DNA of 64,000 nt from Amycolatopsis nalaikhensis. GTDB taxonomy: Bacteria > Actinomycetota > Actinomycetes > Mycobacteriales > Pseudonocardiaceae. A program made the position numbers and the translations under genes. The notes under the pieces are model-generated. The model saw nothing but the letters and a program-made list of their open reading frames with translations. It was not told the DNA's origin and ran no database searches. Where the stretch lies: positions 813,501-877,500 of the forward strand of contig NZ_CP127173.1 in NCBI RefSeq assembly GCF_030264295.1, in the 5' to 3' direction. Below, piece by piece: positions 50,737 to 59,174 of the stretch (its first letter is position 1; each line of letters opens with the position of its first letter).

Positions 50737-52021
50737 TTGGTCGATGGGGGATGGACGGCGGACGTCCGCCGTTCTGGCGCGTCGTCTGTTGTGCCTGGGG
50801 TTGCGACGTTGCATGTGGTGCCGGGTGTGTCGATGCTGCGCCCGGCGGAGGCGGTGTTCGAGAAGACCTTGCAGGGGTTTGCCGATCATCAGCGGGCTCG
50901 GCGGTTGGTGAAGGGCACTGTGCGGCAGCGGTTGCGGATCGCCCGGCAGGTGCAGGCGGTGGCGGACGGCTACCCGTGGGAGCCGGTGTGGAACCGGGCC
51001 CTGTTCGATCGGTGGTCGGCGATGCTGGCCGACAGCGTGGCCACCTCCACGATGCGCAAGTACCAGAACGATCTCGCGCAGTATCTGGCGTATCTGAGTG
51101 ATCCCGCCTACGAGTGGCCGCAGGTCTGTCAGGAGCTGTTCGGCACGTTAGCCACGTTCGCGCTGCGGGACCTGAACGCGGTCCGCCATGCGCAGGAGTA
51201 CATCGGCAAGCCGAGCGGGAACCGGCCGCTGACCCGCGAGGAGATCCGGCGGCTGTTCGGCGGTATGGAACCGGAGATCCGGCGGCTGCGAACGGAGGGG
51301 CACAAGGGCGCGTTGACCGCGGCTCGTGACCTGGCGCTGTTGACCACGCTGTACGGCTGGGGTTTGCGGCGTCGGGAGGCGGCGCGGCTGGAGACGCACG
51401 ATTGGCGGCGGCAGGCGAAGCTGCCCGAATTCGGCGACCTGGCGGCGTTGGCGGTGCGGTGGGGCAAGCCCAGCGCTGGGCAGCCTCCTCGGCGGCGGAT
51501 GGTGATCTCGGTGTGGCCGTGGGCGGTGCAGACCGTGCAGGTCTATCTGGACAACGTCCGGCCGCTGTTCTATGTCGACCGCGAGGACGACGGCGTGATG
51601 TTCCCGACCGAGCGCGATGAGATGATCTCCGAGCGGGCGGTCAACCAGCGCTTCCAGCATTGGCGTGAACTGGCGGGGCTGCCGGATCATCTGGGCCCGC
51701 ACTGCCTGCGCCACACGTACGTGACCAGGCTGGTCGAGTCCGGCTATGACGGGCAGTTCGTCACTGACCAGGCTGGTCGAGTCCGGCTATGACGGGCAGT
51801 TCGTCACTGACCAGGTCGGTCATTCCCACGCGGCGACGACGGCGATCTACACGGCGGTCAGCAGCGAGTTCAAGAACCTGAAGGTCCGTGAGCACCTGGA
51901 CGCGGCCGAGGAGGCCGCGCTGCAGCGCGCCTTCGCGATGGCCGAGGCGGAGGCGGAGATGGACGACGACTTCAGCGATCACGCGTCAGGCGAGCCTGCT
52001 GGCCGCCGGAGGAGGGTGTGA
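50737..52021 (+). pseudogene. Tyrosine recombinase, frame broken by a 43-bp tandem duplication
   Basis: TTG 50737 is preceded by GGAGGG at good distance. The protein has a core-binding domain (ALFDRWSAMLADSVATSTMRKYQNDLAQYLAYL region) and the catalytic set of tyrosine recombinases: the first Arg in LYGWGLRRREAARL, HCLRH (HxxR), then GHSHAATTAIYT with the last His and the nucleophilic Tyr. Between HCLRH and the Tyr, a 43-bp segment is present twice (51723-51808), which shifts the frame and removes the Tyr. Without one copy the frame is intact, 413 residues, ending at 52021 with the stop overlapping the HTH gene start. It may therefore revert. Confidence 0.85.
51723..51808. repeat. Perfect 43-bp tandem duplication inside the recombinase gene
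   Basis: The unit, starting GACCAGGCTGGTCGAGTCCG, occupies 51723-51765 and again 51766-51808 without a single difference. Since 43 is not a multiple of three it shifts the frame by one. A third partial match (GACCAGG) follows immediately. Identity of the copies suggests a recent event or an assembly artefact. Confidence 0.92.
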
Positions 52022-52404
52022 TGAACGCGGTGTCCCGGCCAGGGCCGGACGAGCAGAACGACGACGTGCGGGCCCGGCAGCCGCGCTACGAGTGGCGACT
52101 GCGTGAGCTGATGGCGGTCCGCAAGAACTGGTACACCACCACGAAGTTGATCCCGGAGTTGCGCAGGTACGGCTTCGAGTTCGACCGCAGTTCGATCTAT
52201 CGCCTCGTCAGCACCGAACGTCCGCCGAAGATGCCGATCGAGTTGATCCTGGCGTTGTGCAGGATCCTCGACTGCCGCTTCGAGGACCTGGCGGTGAAGC
52301 TTGAACCGGAGCCGGCCGCCGAGGAGCCGCGGCGCAGCGGTCCGCGGCCGGCCGTGCCGGACATGCCGTTGTTGTCCGCGGACTTCTTCGACGCCGAGAG
52401 CTGA
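52021..52404 (+). CDS. Small HTH (Cro/C1-type) protein of the recombinase module
   Basis: The 127-residue protein starts at ATG 52021, overlapping the recombinase stop. It has a helix-turn-helix with RYEWRLRELMAVRKNWYTTTKLIPELRRYG, FDRSSIYRLVSTERPPKMP and LILALCRILDCRFEDLAV, in the style of small Cro/C1 regulators, then an acidic Pro-rich tail ending PLLSADFFDAES. Placed between two recombinase-type genes, it may repress the module or act as an accessory DNA-binding factor. Confidence 0.8.
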   Translation: MNAVSRPGPDEQNDDVRARQPRYEWRLRELMAVRKNWYTTTKLIPELRRYGFEFDRSSIYRLVSTERPPKMPIELILALCRILDCRFEDLAVKLEPEPAAEEPRRSGPRPAVPDMPLLSADFFDAES

Positions 52405-52424
52405 CCGGACACCGGGTCACGCAC

Positions 52425-54950
52425 GTGGGGAAAGGGAGAGGTGTCTGCGCCGGCTGTGGACGTGACCGGTCTCTGGTCACCAGCGGGCTGTGCCATACCT
52501 GCTACCGCGCCCGCCGGGGCAAAGAGACCTGTGTCGGGTGTGGTCGCCTGACAGTTCCGATTGGACGCACAGCTGAGGGGGTGTGGTGCCAGAACTGCAA
52601 CGGAAAGCGCCGCGCCGAACCGTGTTCGCTGTGCGGCCGGTCGGGGCGGGTGGCCGCGCGGCGCGACGGGCAGCCGGTGTGTTCGCGGTGCTGGCAGCGT
52701 GAGCGGCGCGTCCCGCTGCCCTGCTCGGTGTGCGGGCGGACGATGAAGGCCACGAAGAACAGCCCGCAGGGCCGGGTCTGCTACACCTGTCACCGCAAGA
52801 CCCTTCCTCGCGAGCCGTGCTGGATGTGCGGCAAGGTCGTCCTGGCCGCCGCCCACACCGACCAGGGAGCGTGGTGCGAGCGGTGCCGCCGGACGCATCT
52901 GGCTGAACCGTGCTCGCGGTGCGGCCAGACGGCACCGGTCACCGTCCGCGACGACGAGGAACGGCCGGTGTGTCGGCGGTGCTGGCAGCGAGAGCATCAA
53001 CGGCCCCTGCGCCGGTGCATCGACTGCGGTGAGGACAAGCCATCGGCTCGGCTCACCGACGAGGGCTCGCTGTGCGAGAAGTGCGACAACCGGCGTGCGC
53101 CGGAAGTGCTGTGCCCGCGCTGCGGGAAGACCCGCAAGGTCGGGATCGTAAGCACCGGAGTCTGCCGCGCCTGCGCCCAGCGAGCCATTCCGCATCAGCC
53201 GTGCCGCAACTGTAGCCGGACCCGGTTGGTGGCCTACCGCGACGCCGACAGCCATCCGTGGTGCGACGGCTGCCGCCGCCAGACGCGGGCCGAACCGTGC
53301 TCCGGCTGCGGCGCCCACAAGGTGGTCTGCGCGCGTGACCACAACGGACCATGGTGCAAAGCGTGCTGGGAGACGGTGCGACCCGGCCCGCCGTGCACCG
53401 ACTGCGGGCAACGACCGTCGATGCCTGCGCCCAGTGTGGACGGTGTGGCCAGGTGCGTGTCGTGTTACCTGGCCGCCCAGGTGCCGTGCGCTCGGTGCGG
53501 AACCATCGCCCGCGCCGAACGGCATTGGCCGGAAGGCCCGGTCTGCCTGTCCTGTGTGGACGCGGTACGGCACACGCACGAGCACTGCCACCGCTGCGGT
53601 CAGCTGGCCGGAGTGTTCCGCCGCGAGCCCGCCGGACCGTTGTGTCCCGACTGCGCAGGCGTCACCTTCTCCTACCGCTGCCCGACCTGTGGGGCAATGG
53701 GCCGTCTGCTGCGCGGCCACTGTCCGTCCTGCACCGCGCGCCGGGACCTGGTCGAGCTGTTCACCCAACCCGATGGGCAACCAGCCGCCTGGTTGGCGCC
53801 GCTGGCCGACCTGCTGGAGAACTACGACAACCCGTACTCGCTGTGCCTGTATCTGCGTCGGCCCGGTGGCCAACTCATCCGCCGGATGGTCACCGGTGAA
53901 CTGGCCTGCTCGCACGAGGCACTCGACGAACTCCGGCAGACCACCGCGGTCCAGCACCTGCGCGGGCTGTTGGTGCTCGCCGAGATCCTCGAACCCCGCG
54001 AGGAAGAACTCGCCCAGCTCACCCGCGACGTCCAGACCCTGCTGGCCCGAGTAACCGTCCAGCAGGACAAGACCATCCTGGCTCGCTACGTCCGGTGGCA
54101 CCTGATGCCCCTCGCTCACCAGCGCGTCGCACAGGATTCGGGCTTCACGCGCTACCAGCGCGAACACCTCCGGCGGAAGCTGGATGCCGCCCGCCTGCTG
54201 CTGAGCGACCTCCGCCCCCGCGGCATCAGCCTGGCCGCCCTCACCCAACCCGTGGTGGACCGGTGGCTGATCCGCAACCAGCCCCGCCAGCGTTACGCGC
54301 GCCCGTTCCTGCTGTGGGCCGCAACCAGCGGCTTGGCCCCAGCCCACGTCGCGATCGGCACCTCGGCCCACACCGGCAACCGGGAGATCATGAGCGACAC
54401 CGACCGGGTCCTGCTCGCGGTCAAGCTGGAGACCGACGACACGCTGCCGCTGGCCGATCGGGTCGCCGGCTGCCTGGTTCTGCAATATGGGCAAAGCTGC
54501 TGGCGCCTGGTCAACCTCACCGCCGACGATGTCCTCGCCCACCCCGACGAACCCGGCGTCCTCGGCCTGCAACTGGGCCGCGACCCCTTGTGGCTGCGAC
54601 CCCGGCTGTCCGCGCTCCTGCAGCAGCTCGTCACCAACCGTCGCCCACTCGCGGGCGCGCTGCGGCACCACCCGACTCCCTACCTGTTCCCAGGGCTGCG
54701 CCCCGACCAGCCGATGGTCTCGGCCACCCTGCAGACCCGGCTGCGCAAGGTGGGCGTCCCCAGCGCCCGCACCGCCCGCAACGGCGCCTGGCTGTCACTG
54801 GTTGGCTCAGTCCACTGGAAGATGCTCGCCGACCTGCTCGGCGTCGCCGACACCACCGCCAGCACCTGGCACCGGGAGAACGGCGGCGACCGCGCCAGCT
54901 ACGTCGCCAGCCGCCTCCGCCAAGGACAACGCACCACCGGGCCCGAGTAA
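52425..54950 (+). CDS. Fourteen-zinc-ribbon protein with a degenerate tyrosine-recombinase-like C-terminus
   Basis: An 841-residue protein. Residues 8-436 are fourteen consecutive units of about 31 residues, each C-x2-C-x(10-17)-C-x2-C, mostly joined by basic EP/AEP linkers (for example CVGCGR ... CQNC and CSLCGR ... CSRC). After a short linker, residues ~470-830 resemble a core-binding plus recombinase domain: TRYQREHLRRKLDAARLLL, PFLLWAATSGLAP, then LVLQYGQSCWRLVNLTADDV, where an Arg holds the box I position. The HxxR box is not present (GVPSARTARNGAWLSL) and the expected Tyr position holds Trp (TTASTWHRENGG). It may bind DNA without cutting it. GTG 52425 is the only in-frame start after the HTH gene and has no strong ribosome binding site. 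Confidence 0.85.
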   Translation: MGKGRGVCAGCGRDRSLVTSGLCHTCYRARRGKETCVGCGRLTVPIGRTAEGVWCQNCNGKRRAEPCSLCGRSGRVAARRDGQPVCSRCWQRERRVPLPCSVCGRTMKATKNSPQGRVCYTCHRKTLPREPCWMCGKVVLAAAHTDQGAWCERCRRTHLAEPCSRCGQTAPVTVRDDEERPVCRRCWQREHQRPLRRCIDCGEDKPSARLTDEGSLCEKCDNRRAPEVLCPRCGKTRKVGIVSTGVCRACAQRAIPHQPCRNCSRTRLVAYRDADSHPWCDGCRRQTRAEPCSGCGAHKVVCARDHNGPWCKACWETVRPGPPCTDCGQRPSMPAPSVDGVARCVSCYLAAQVPCARCGTIARAERHWPEGPVCLSCVDAVRHTHEHCHRCGQLAGVFRREPAGPLCPDCAGVTFSYRCPTCGAMGRLLRGHCPSCTARRDLVELFTQPDGQPAAWLAPLADLLENYDNPYSLCLYLRRPGGQLIRRMVTGELACSHEALDELRQTTAVQHLRGLLVLAEILEPREEELAQLTRDVQTLLARVTVQQDKTILARYVRWHLMPLAHQRVAQDSGFTRYQREHLRRKLDAARLLLSDLRPRGISLAALTQPVVDRWLIRNQPRQRYARPFLLWAATSGLAPAHVAIGTSAHTGNREIMSDTDRVLLAVKLETDDTLPLADRVAGCLVLQYGQSCWRLVNLTADDVLAHPDEPGVLGLQLGRDPLWLRPRLSALLQQLVTNRRPLAGALRHHPTPYLFPGLRPDQPMVSATLQTRLRKVGVPSARTARNGAWLSLVGSVHWKMLADLLGVADTTASTWHRENGGDRASYVASRLRQGQRTTGPE

Positions 54951-55037
54951 CCGCGCCCGAGGGCTGCGCCACCGGCGAGCGCGAGACTGACCTGCGGATT
55001 GGGCACGGCGCGACTCCTTTACCGTCGATCGAGACGT

Positions 55038-55622
55038 TCAGCGTGGGGGCATCGGGGTGGATCGGGTGGGGTTGAGCGCGTCGAGGAGCAGGCTCAGGTA
55101 GCGGCGGCGGGTTCGGCGGTCGAGGTTGGTGGTGGCGAAGGCGGTGGTGGCGAGGGCGAGCAGCACGGGGATGTCTTCGGGGGTGATGTCGGGGCGGATG
55201 TTGCCTGCTTGTTGGGCGGCCCGCAGGATGGGGGTGAGGGTCTCCATGCTGCGGCGGAGCAGTTCACCGGTGACCTCGGTGAGCTGTCCGATTGACGCGA
55301 CCAGGCCAGGTTCTCGCAGGATGACGTCGCTGATTCGTTCGGCGACGTCGAGCAGGGCGGGCCGGGATACTCCGGTGTCGGCGAATGTGGCGAGTGCGGG
55401 TTCGATCTCGGTGGCGAAGATCTGGTCGTAGACGGCGCAGGCGAGGGATTCGCGGTTGGGGAAGTGCCGGTACAGGGTCGCGATGCCCACACCGGCCTCG
55501 CGTGCGATGTGGGCGAGGGGTCTTGTGCCGTCGCCGGTGGCGAACGCCCGGCGCGCGGCGTCCAGGATTCGTGCGATGTTGGACAGCGCGTCCGCGCGTG
55601 ACGACATCGGCTGTGAAGCCAT
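55038..55622 (-). CDS. TetR-family regulator, divergent from the MMPL transporter
   Basis: The 194-residue protein (ATG 55622) has an N-terminal TetR HTH (RILDAARRAFATGDGTRPLAHIAREAGVGIATLYRHFPNRESL split over the helices) and a variable helical ligand-binding half. It is transcribed away from the MMPL gene across the operator at 55672-55708. TetR regulators in this arrangement repress the transporter until the ligand binds. Confidence 0.88.
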   Translation of the reverse strand: MASQPMSSRADALSNIARILDAARRAFATGDGTRPLAHIAREAGVGIATLYRHFPNRESLACAVYDQIFATEIEPALATFADTGVSRPALLDVAERISDVILREPGLVASIGQLTEVTGELLRRSMETLTPILRAAQQAGNIRPDITPEDIPVLLALATTAFATTNLDRRTRRRYLSLLLDALNPTRSTPMPPR

Positions 55623-55671
55623 CGCCCGTACCGTCCTCTCGGTTCCCGAGCGCACCACGGCACCCTTGTGG

Positions 55672-55708
55672 GTGATAGTTTACTCTCGGTTCGAGAGCTT
55701 GCTATCAC
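55672..55708. promoter_or_regulatory. TetR operator between the regulator and the MMPL gene
   Basis: GTGATAG (55672-55678) ... CTCTCG (55683-55688) GTT CGAGAG (55692-55697) ... CTATCAC (55702-55708) is symmetric around 55690 in both its outer and inner arms. It lies 50 bp before the TetR ATG and 20 bp before the MMPL GTG, so repressor bound here would block both promoters. Confidence 0.75.
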
Positions 55709-55727
55709 TTGTCGCAAGGGAGTGTAA

Positions 55728-58079
55728 GTGTCGACGCTGCTGTATCGGGTGGGACGGTTCGCCTACGCCAGGCCCTGGCGGGTGCTGGGCGCGTGGTTGC
55801 TACTGCTGGCGGTAATCGCGGTCGCGCTGATGGTGCAGCCCGTACGGCTGACCAACGAGATCCGGATCGACGGGACCCCGGCTCAGGAGACCATCGACCA
55901 ACTGGCGAGGTCGCTGCCGGCGGCCTCGGGCGGGCAGGGCATGATCGCGTTCGCCGCCGAGGACGGCCAGCACGTCGACGAGGGGGCCAACCGGGCGGCG
56001 GTGCTGGCCGCGGTCGACGGGATCTATGGCGCCGATCATGTCGTGGACACCAGGCGGATGCTGGCCGAGGAGGTCGCGAAAGGTGTGGACAGCCCCCTGA
56101 TGCGCGCCGCCGGCGCGATTGAACGGGTGCGGTCCGCGACTGCGCCGCCGCCGGGCGCGCCGGTACCGCTGGTGATGGACGGTCGGCCCGTTCCCGGGGT
56201 GGTCGTGTCGGCCGACCGCACCGTGGCGCTGTTCCAGTTCCAGTTCGACCGGCAGACGTTCGAACTGCCGGCGGGTACCGTCGACCGGGTCGTGGGCGTC
56301 GCCGAGGACGCGGTCGACGGTGCGCGCATCGACGTGTTGCCCTCGTCGGTCATGCTGCAGGTGCCGGACGTACTGGGGGTCGGTGAGATCGTGGGCGTGG
56401 TGGTCGCGGCCGTGGTGTTGCTGCTGACCCTAGGCTCCGTGGTCGCAGCCGGGCTTCCGCTGGCGACCGCGTTGCTGGGGGTGGGGGTCGGCGTCGGTGG
56501 CGCGTTCGCCCTGTCCGCGGTGTTCTCGATGCACTCGGTGACGGTGGTGCTGGCGCTGATGCTCGGTCTCGCAGTCGGGATCGACTACGCGTTGTTCATC
56601 GTCAACCGGCAGCGGCGGCTGATCCTGGACCAGGGCCTGACCGCGCACGAAGCGGCTGGGCGGGCCCTGGGCACCGCGGGCAACGCGGTGTTCTTCGCCG
56701 GTAGCACGGTCATCATCGCACTGGTGGGTCTGCTCGTGGTGAACATCCAGATTCTCACCACGATGGCGCTGGTCGCGGCGGCCACCGTCGCGATCGCCGT
56801 GCTTGCCTCGCTGACCGCCCTGCCCGCGCTGATCGGTCTTGTCGGGGAGCGGATCTGCTCGCCGGCTGCCCGGCGCACCGCCGGGCGGCGTGCCCGTCGT
56901 CACCCGGTGGCCCACGCCTGGGCCACCGCCCTGACCCGCAGGCCGCTCGTGGGTGCTGTCGCGGCCATCGCGGTCGCCACCGTGCTGGCCGTGCCGGCCC
57001 TGGCCATGAACCTCGGCCTGCCCGCGGGTTCCAGCTACGACACCGGCACGCCGCAACGCGACAGCTACGACACCGTGGCCCACGCGTTCGGCGACGGCTA
57101 CAACGGTCCGCTGATCCTGGCGGCCACCAGCACCGACCGAACCGCCCTCCCACCCGAACGGCTCGCTGGCCTCTACCGGGACCTATCGGCGACGCCCGGA
57201 GTGGCCGCGGTGAACCTCGGCGCGCTCAACGACACCGGCACGACCGCGCTCCTGTCCGTCGTCCCCGCCACCGGCCCAACCGACGAGGCCACCGCCACCC
57301 TCGTCCGGACGCTGCGGGAGCAGGCCCCGCGACTGGCCGCCGCCGACGGCCTCACCGTCGGGGTTACCGGGTTCTCCGCGCTGGGCATCGACGTCTCCGA
57401 CCGGCTCGCCGACGTTCTGCCCACGTACGTGGCGGTCGTGCTCGCGCTCTCACTGATCGTGCTGCTGCTGGTGTTCCGCTCGATCCTCGTGCCGGTCAAG
57501 GCCACCCTCGGTTTCCTGCTCAGCATCGGCGCCGCGCTCGGTGCCACGACCGCGGTGTTCCAGTGGGGCTGGGTCCAGCAAGCCCTGGGGATGGACGCGA
57601 CCTCTCCCGTGCTGAGCATGCTGCCGATCATCGTCGCGGGCGTGCTGTACGGGCTAGCCATGGACTACGAGATGTTCCTCGTCTCCTCCATCCGCGAGGC
57701 CACCCTCCACAACGACCATGGCCGCGACGCGGTCGTGCACGGTTTCGAGCAGGCCAGCCGTGTGGTCGTGGCTGCTGCGGTGATCATGTCCGCCGTGTTC
57801 GCGGGGTTCGTGTTCAGCCCTGAACCGATGATCGCCCAGATCGGTTTCGCCCTCACCGTCGGTATTCTGGTCGACGCGTTCGTCGTCCGGATGACGCTCG
57901 TCCCCGCCATCATGGCCCTCTTCGGCGATCGCGCCTGGTGGCTTCCGCGGTGGCTCGCCCGCGCCCTGCCCAACCTCGACATCGAAGGCGACCGCCTGTA
58001 CGAGGCGCTCCGCACCCAGAGTCGTGACCGGCCGGCGGCAGCCACGGTGATCACCGCACCCGGCGACAACCGTCCGTAA
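55728..58079 (+). CDS. MMPL-family RND transporter
   Basis: The 783-residue membrane protein has the MMPL plan: an N-terminal helix and extracytoplasmic loop (residues ~35-200), a block of helices with GLAVGIDYALFIVNRQRR, a second loop (~420-560) and another block with GLAMDYEMFLVSSIREA. Both halves carry the Asp-Tyr pairs (IDYALF, MDYEMF) that lie in the proton path of these RND proteins. It probably exports a lipid-like or hydrophobic compound. GTG 55728 follows AAGGGAG. Control by the divergent TetR is expected. Confidence 0.92.
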   Translation: MSTLLYRVGRFAYARPWRVLGAWLLLLAVIAVALMVQPVRLTNEIRIDGTPAQETIDQLARSLPAASGGQGMIAFAAEDGQHVDEGANRAAVLAAVDGIYGADHVVDTRRMLAEEVAKGVDSPLMRAAGAIERVRSATAPPPGAPVPLVMDGRPVPGVVVSADRTVALFQFQFDRQTFELPAGTVDRVVGVAEDAVDGARIDVLPSSVMLQVPDVLGVGEIVGVVVAAVVLLLTLGSVVAAGLPLATALLGVGVGVGGAFALSAVFSMHSVTVVLALMLGLAVGIDYALFIVNRQRRLILDQGLTAHEAAGRALGTAGNAVFFAGSTVIIALVGLLVVNIQILTTMALVAAATVAIAVLASLTALPALIGLVGERICSPAARRTAGRRARRHPVAHAWATALTRRPLVGAVAAIAVATVLAVPALAMNLGLPAGSSYDTGTPQRDSYDTVAHAFGDGYNGPLILAATSTDRTALPPERLAGLYRDLSATPGVAAVNLGALNDTGTTALLSVVPATGPTDEATATLVRTLREQAPRLAAADGLTVGVTGFSALGIDVSDRLADVLPTYVAVVLALSLIVLLLVFRSILVPVKATLGFLLSIGAALGATTAVFQWGWVQQALGMDATSPVLSMLPIIVAGVLYGLAMDYEMFLVSSIREATLHNDHGRDAVVHGFEQASRVVVAAAVIMSAVFAGFVFSPEPMIAQIGFALTVGILVDAFVVRMTLVPAIMALFGDRAWWLPRWLARALPNLDIEGDRLYEALRTQSRDRPAAATVITAPGDNRP

Positions 58080-58259
58080 CGACAGTGAACCGCACCCGCC
58101 CGAACAAGCCCCTGTCGGACCGGCCTGCATTCCCTCACGGGGCCGCGGGTCTGTCGCGCTGGACACTCCCGAGCCCGCGGACAGGCTCAGTCCCCTCCGG
58201 TAGCGGCGGAAGGCCAGGGGATCAAGGCCGCAGGAACGGTGCCGGGCGCTGTCTCGGCG

Positions 58260-59159
58260 TCACGTCCCTGGCCCGCTCCGCTTTCTCAACTCGGCACGTG
58301 GAAGAGGCAGGAGGTGGTTGAGGAAGTCGATCAGGTGGTTGGTGAAGATGTCGTTGTCGTCGCCGGCGACCATGTGTGCGGTGTTGGTGACGGTGGCGGT
58401 GTGGGCGGTGGGGATGTGGTGGAGAAGGTGGTCGACGGAGTCGTGGTTGACGATGTCGGATAGTTCGCCGCGTATGAGCAGGGTGGGGATGGTGATCTGT
58501 TGGGCGGCGGTGTCCATGCGGGTGGTGAGGTCGGTGAGGCCAGCGGTGTCGCTGATGAACTGGAGCAGTTGCGGGTCCCAGTGCCAGCGCCAGCGGCCGT
58601 CACGGTGTTGGCGGAGGTTCTTGCGGAGTCCGTGGGGGGTGGCGGGGCGGTTTCGGTGGGGGTTGTAGGCGGCGATCGCGGCGGCTGCCTCGTCCAGGGT
58701 GGCGAAGCCGTCGCGGTGGCGGGTCATGAAATCGAGGATGCGTGCGGCGCCTGCGGGATTGATCTGGGGCGCGATGTCGACGAGTACGAGGGCGCGGGCG
58801 ATGGTGTGGTCGGCGTGCGCGAGCAGTGCGGTGATACCGCCCATGGAGGCGCCGATGAGCACAGGGGGGTCGTCGAGGGTGCCGGTGATGTGGACGAGGT
58901 CGTCCACGAGGTGATCGACGGTGTAGTCGTGGGGGTGTGCCCAGTCGCTGTCACCGTGTCCGCGGGCGTCGAGGGTGAGTGCGGTCCAGCCGTGCTCGGC
59001 GAGCCGGGCGGCGGTGTGGTGCCAGGAGTGGCGGGTTTGCCCGACGCCGTGGAGCAGGACGGTGGTGCCGCGCGGTGGGGTGGCTGGTGGTGCGGTCCAG
59101 TGGTCACCGGCCAGGGTGAGTCCCGCGCGGCGGTAGGTGAGGGGTGTGGGGGTGGTCAC
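58260..59159 (-). CDS. Alpha/beta hydrolase
   Basis: The 299-residue protein has TTVLLHGVGQTRHSWHHTA, DARGHGDSDW, the nucleophile elbow LIGASMGGITAL (Ser near residue 104), an acidic residue in RGELSDIV and a late His in NTAHMVAGDD. This fits the Abhydrolase_1 group of esterases and haloperoxidase-like enzymes. It is the last gene of the MFS - BtrH-like - hydrolase operon, 15 bp after the BtrH-like stop. Its substrate may relate to whatever the operon makes or exports. Confidence 0.85.
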   Translation of the reverse strand: MTTPTPLTYRRAGLTLAGDHWTAPPATPPRGTTVLLHGVGQTRHSWHHTAARLAEHGWTALTLDARGHGDSDWAHPHDYTVDHLVDDLVHITGTLDDPPVLIGASMGGITALLAHADHTIARALVLVDIAPQINPAGAARILDFMTRHRDGFATLDEAAAAIAAYNPHRNRPATPHGLRKNLRQHRDGRWRWHWDPQLLQFISDTAGLTDLTTRMDTAAQQITIPTLLIRGELSDIVNHDSVDHLLHHIPTAHTATVTNTAHMVAGDDNDIFTNHLIDFLNHLLPLPRAELRKRSGPGT

Positions 59160-59174
59160 GGCGTCTCCGGGTCG

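Noticed and set aside
52197..54671. 824-codon open frame on the minus strand
   Set aside because: It is antisense to the zinc-ribbon gene, whose regular Cys spacing and codon pattern are clearly coding; long antisense frames are common at this GC content.
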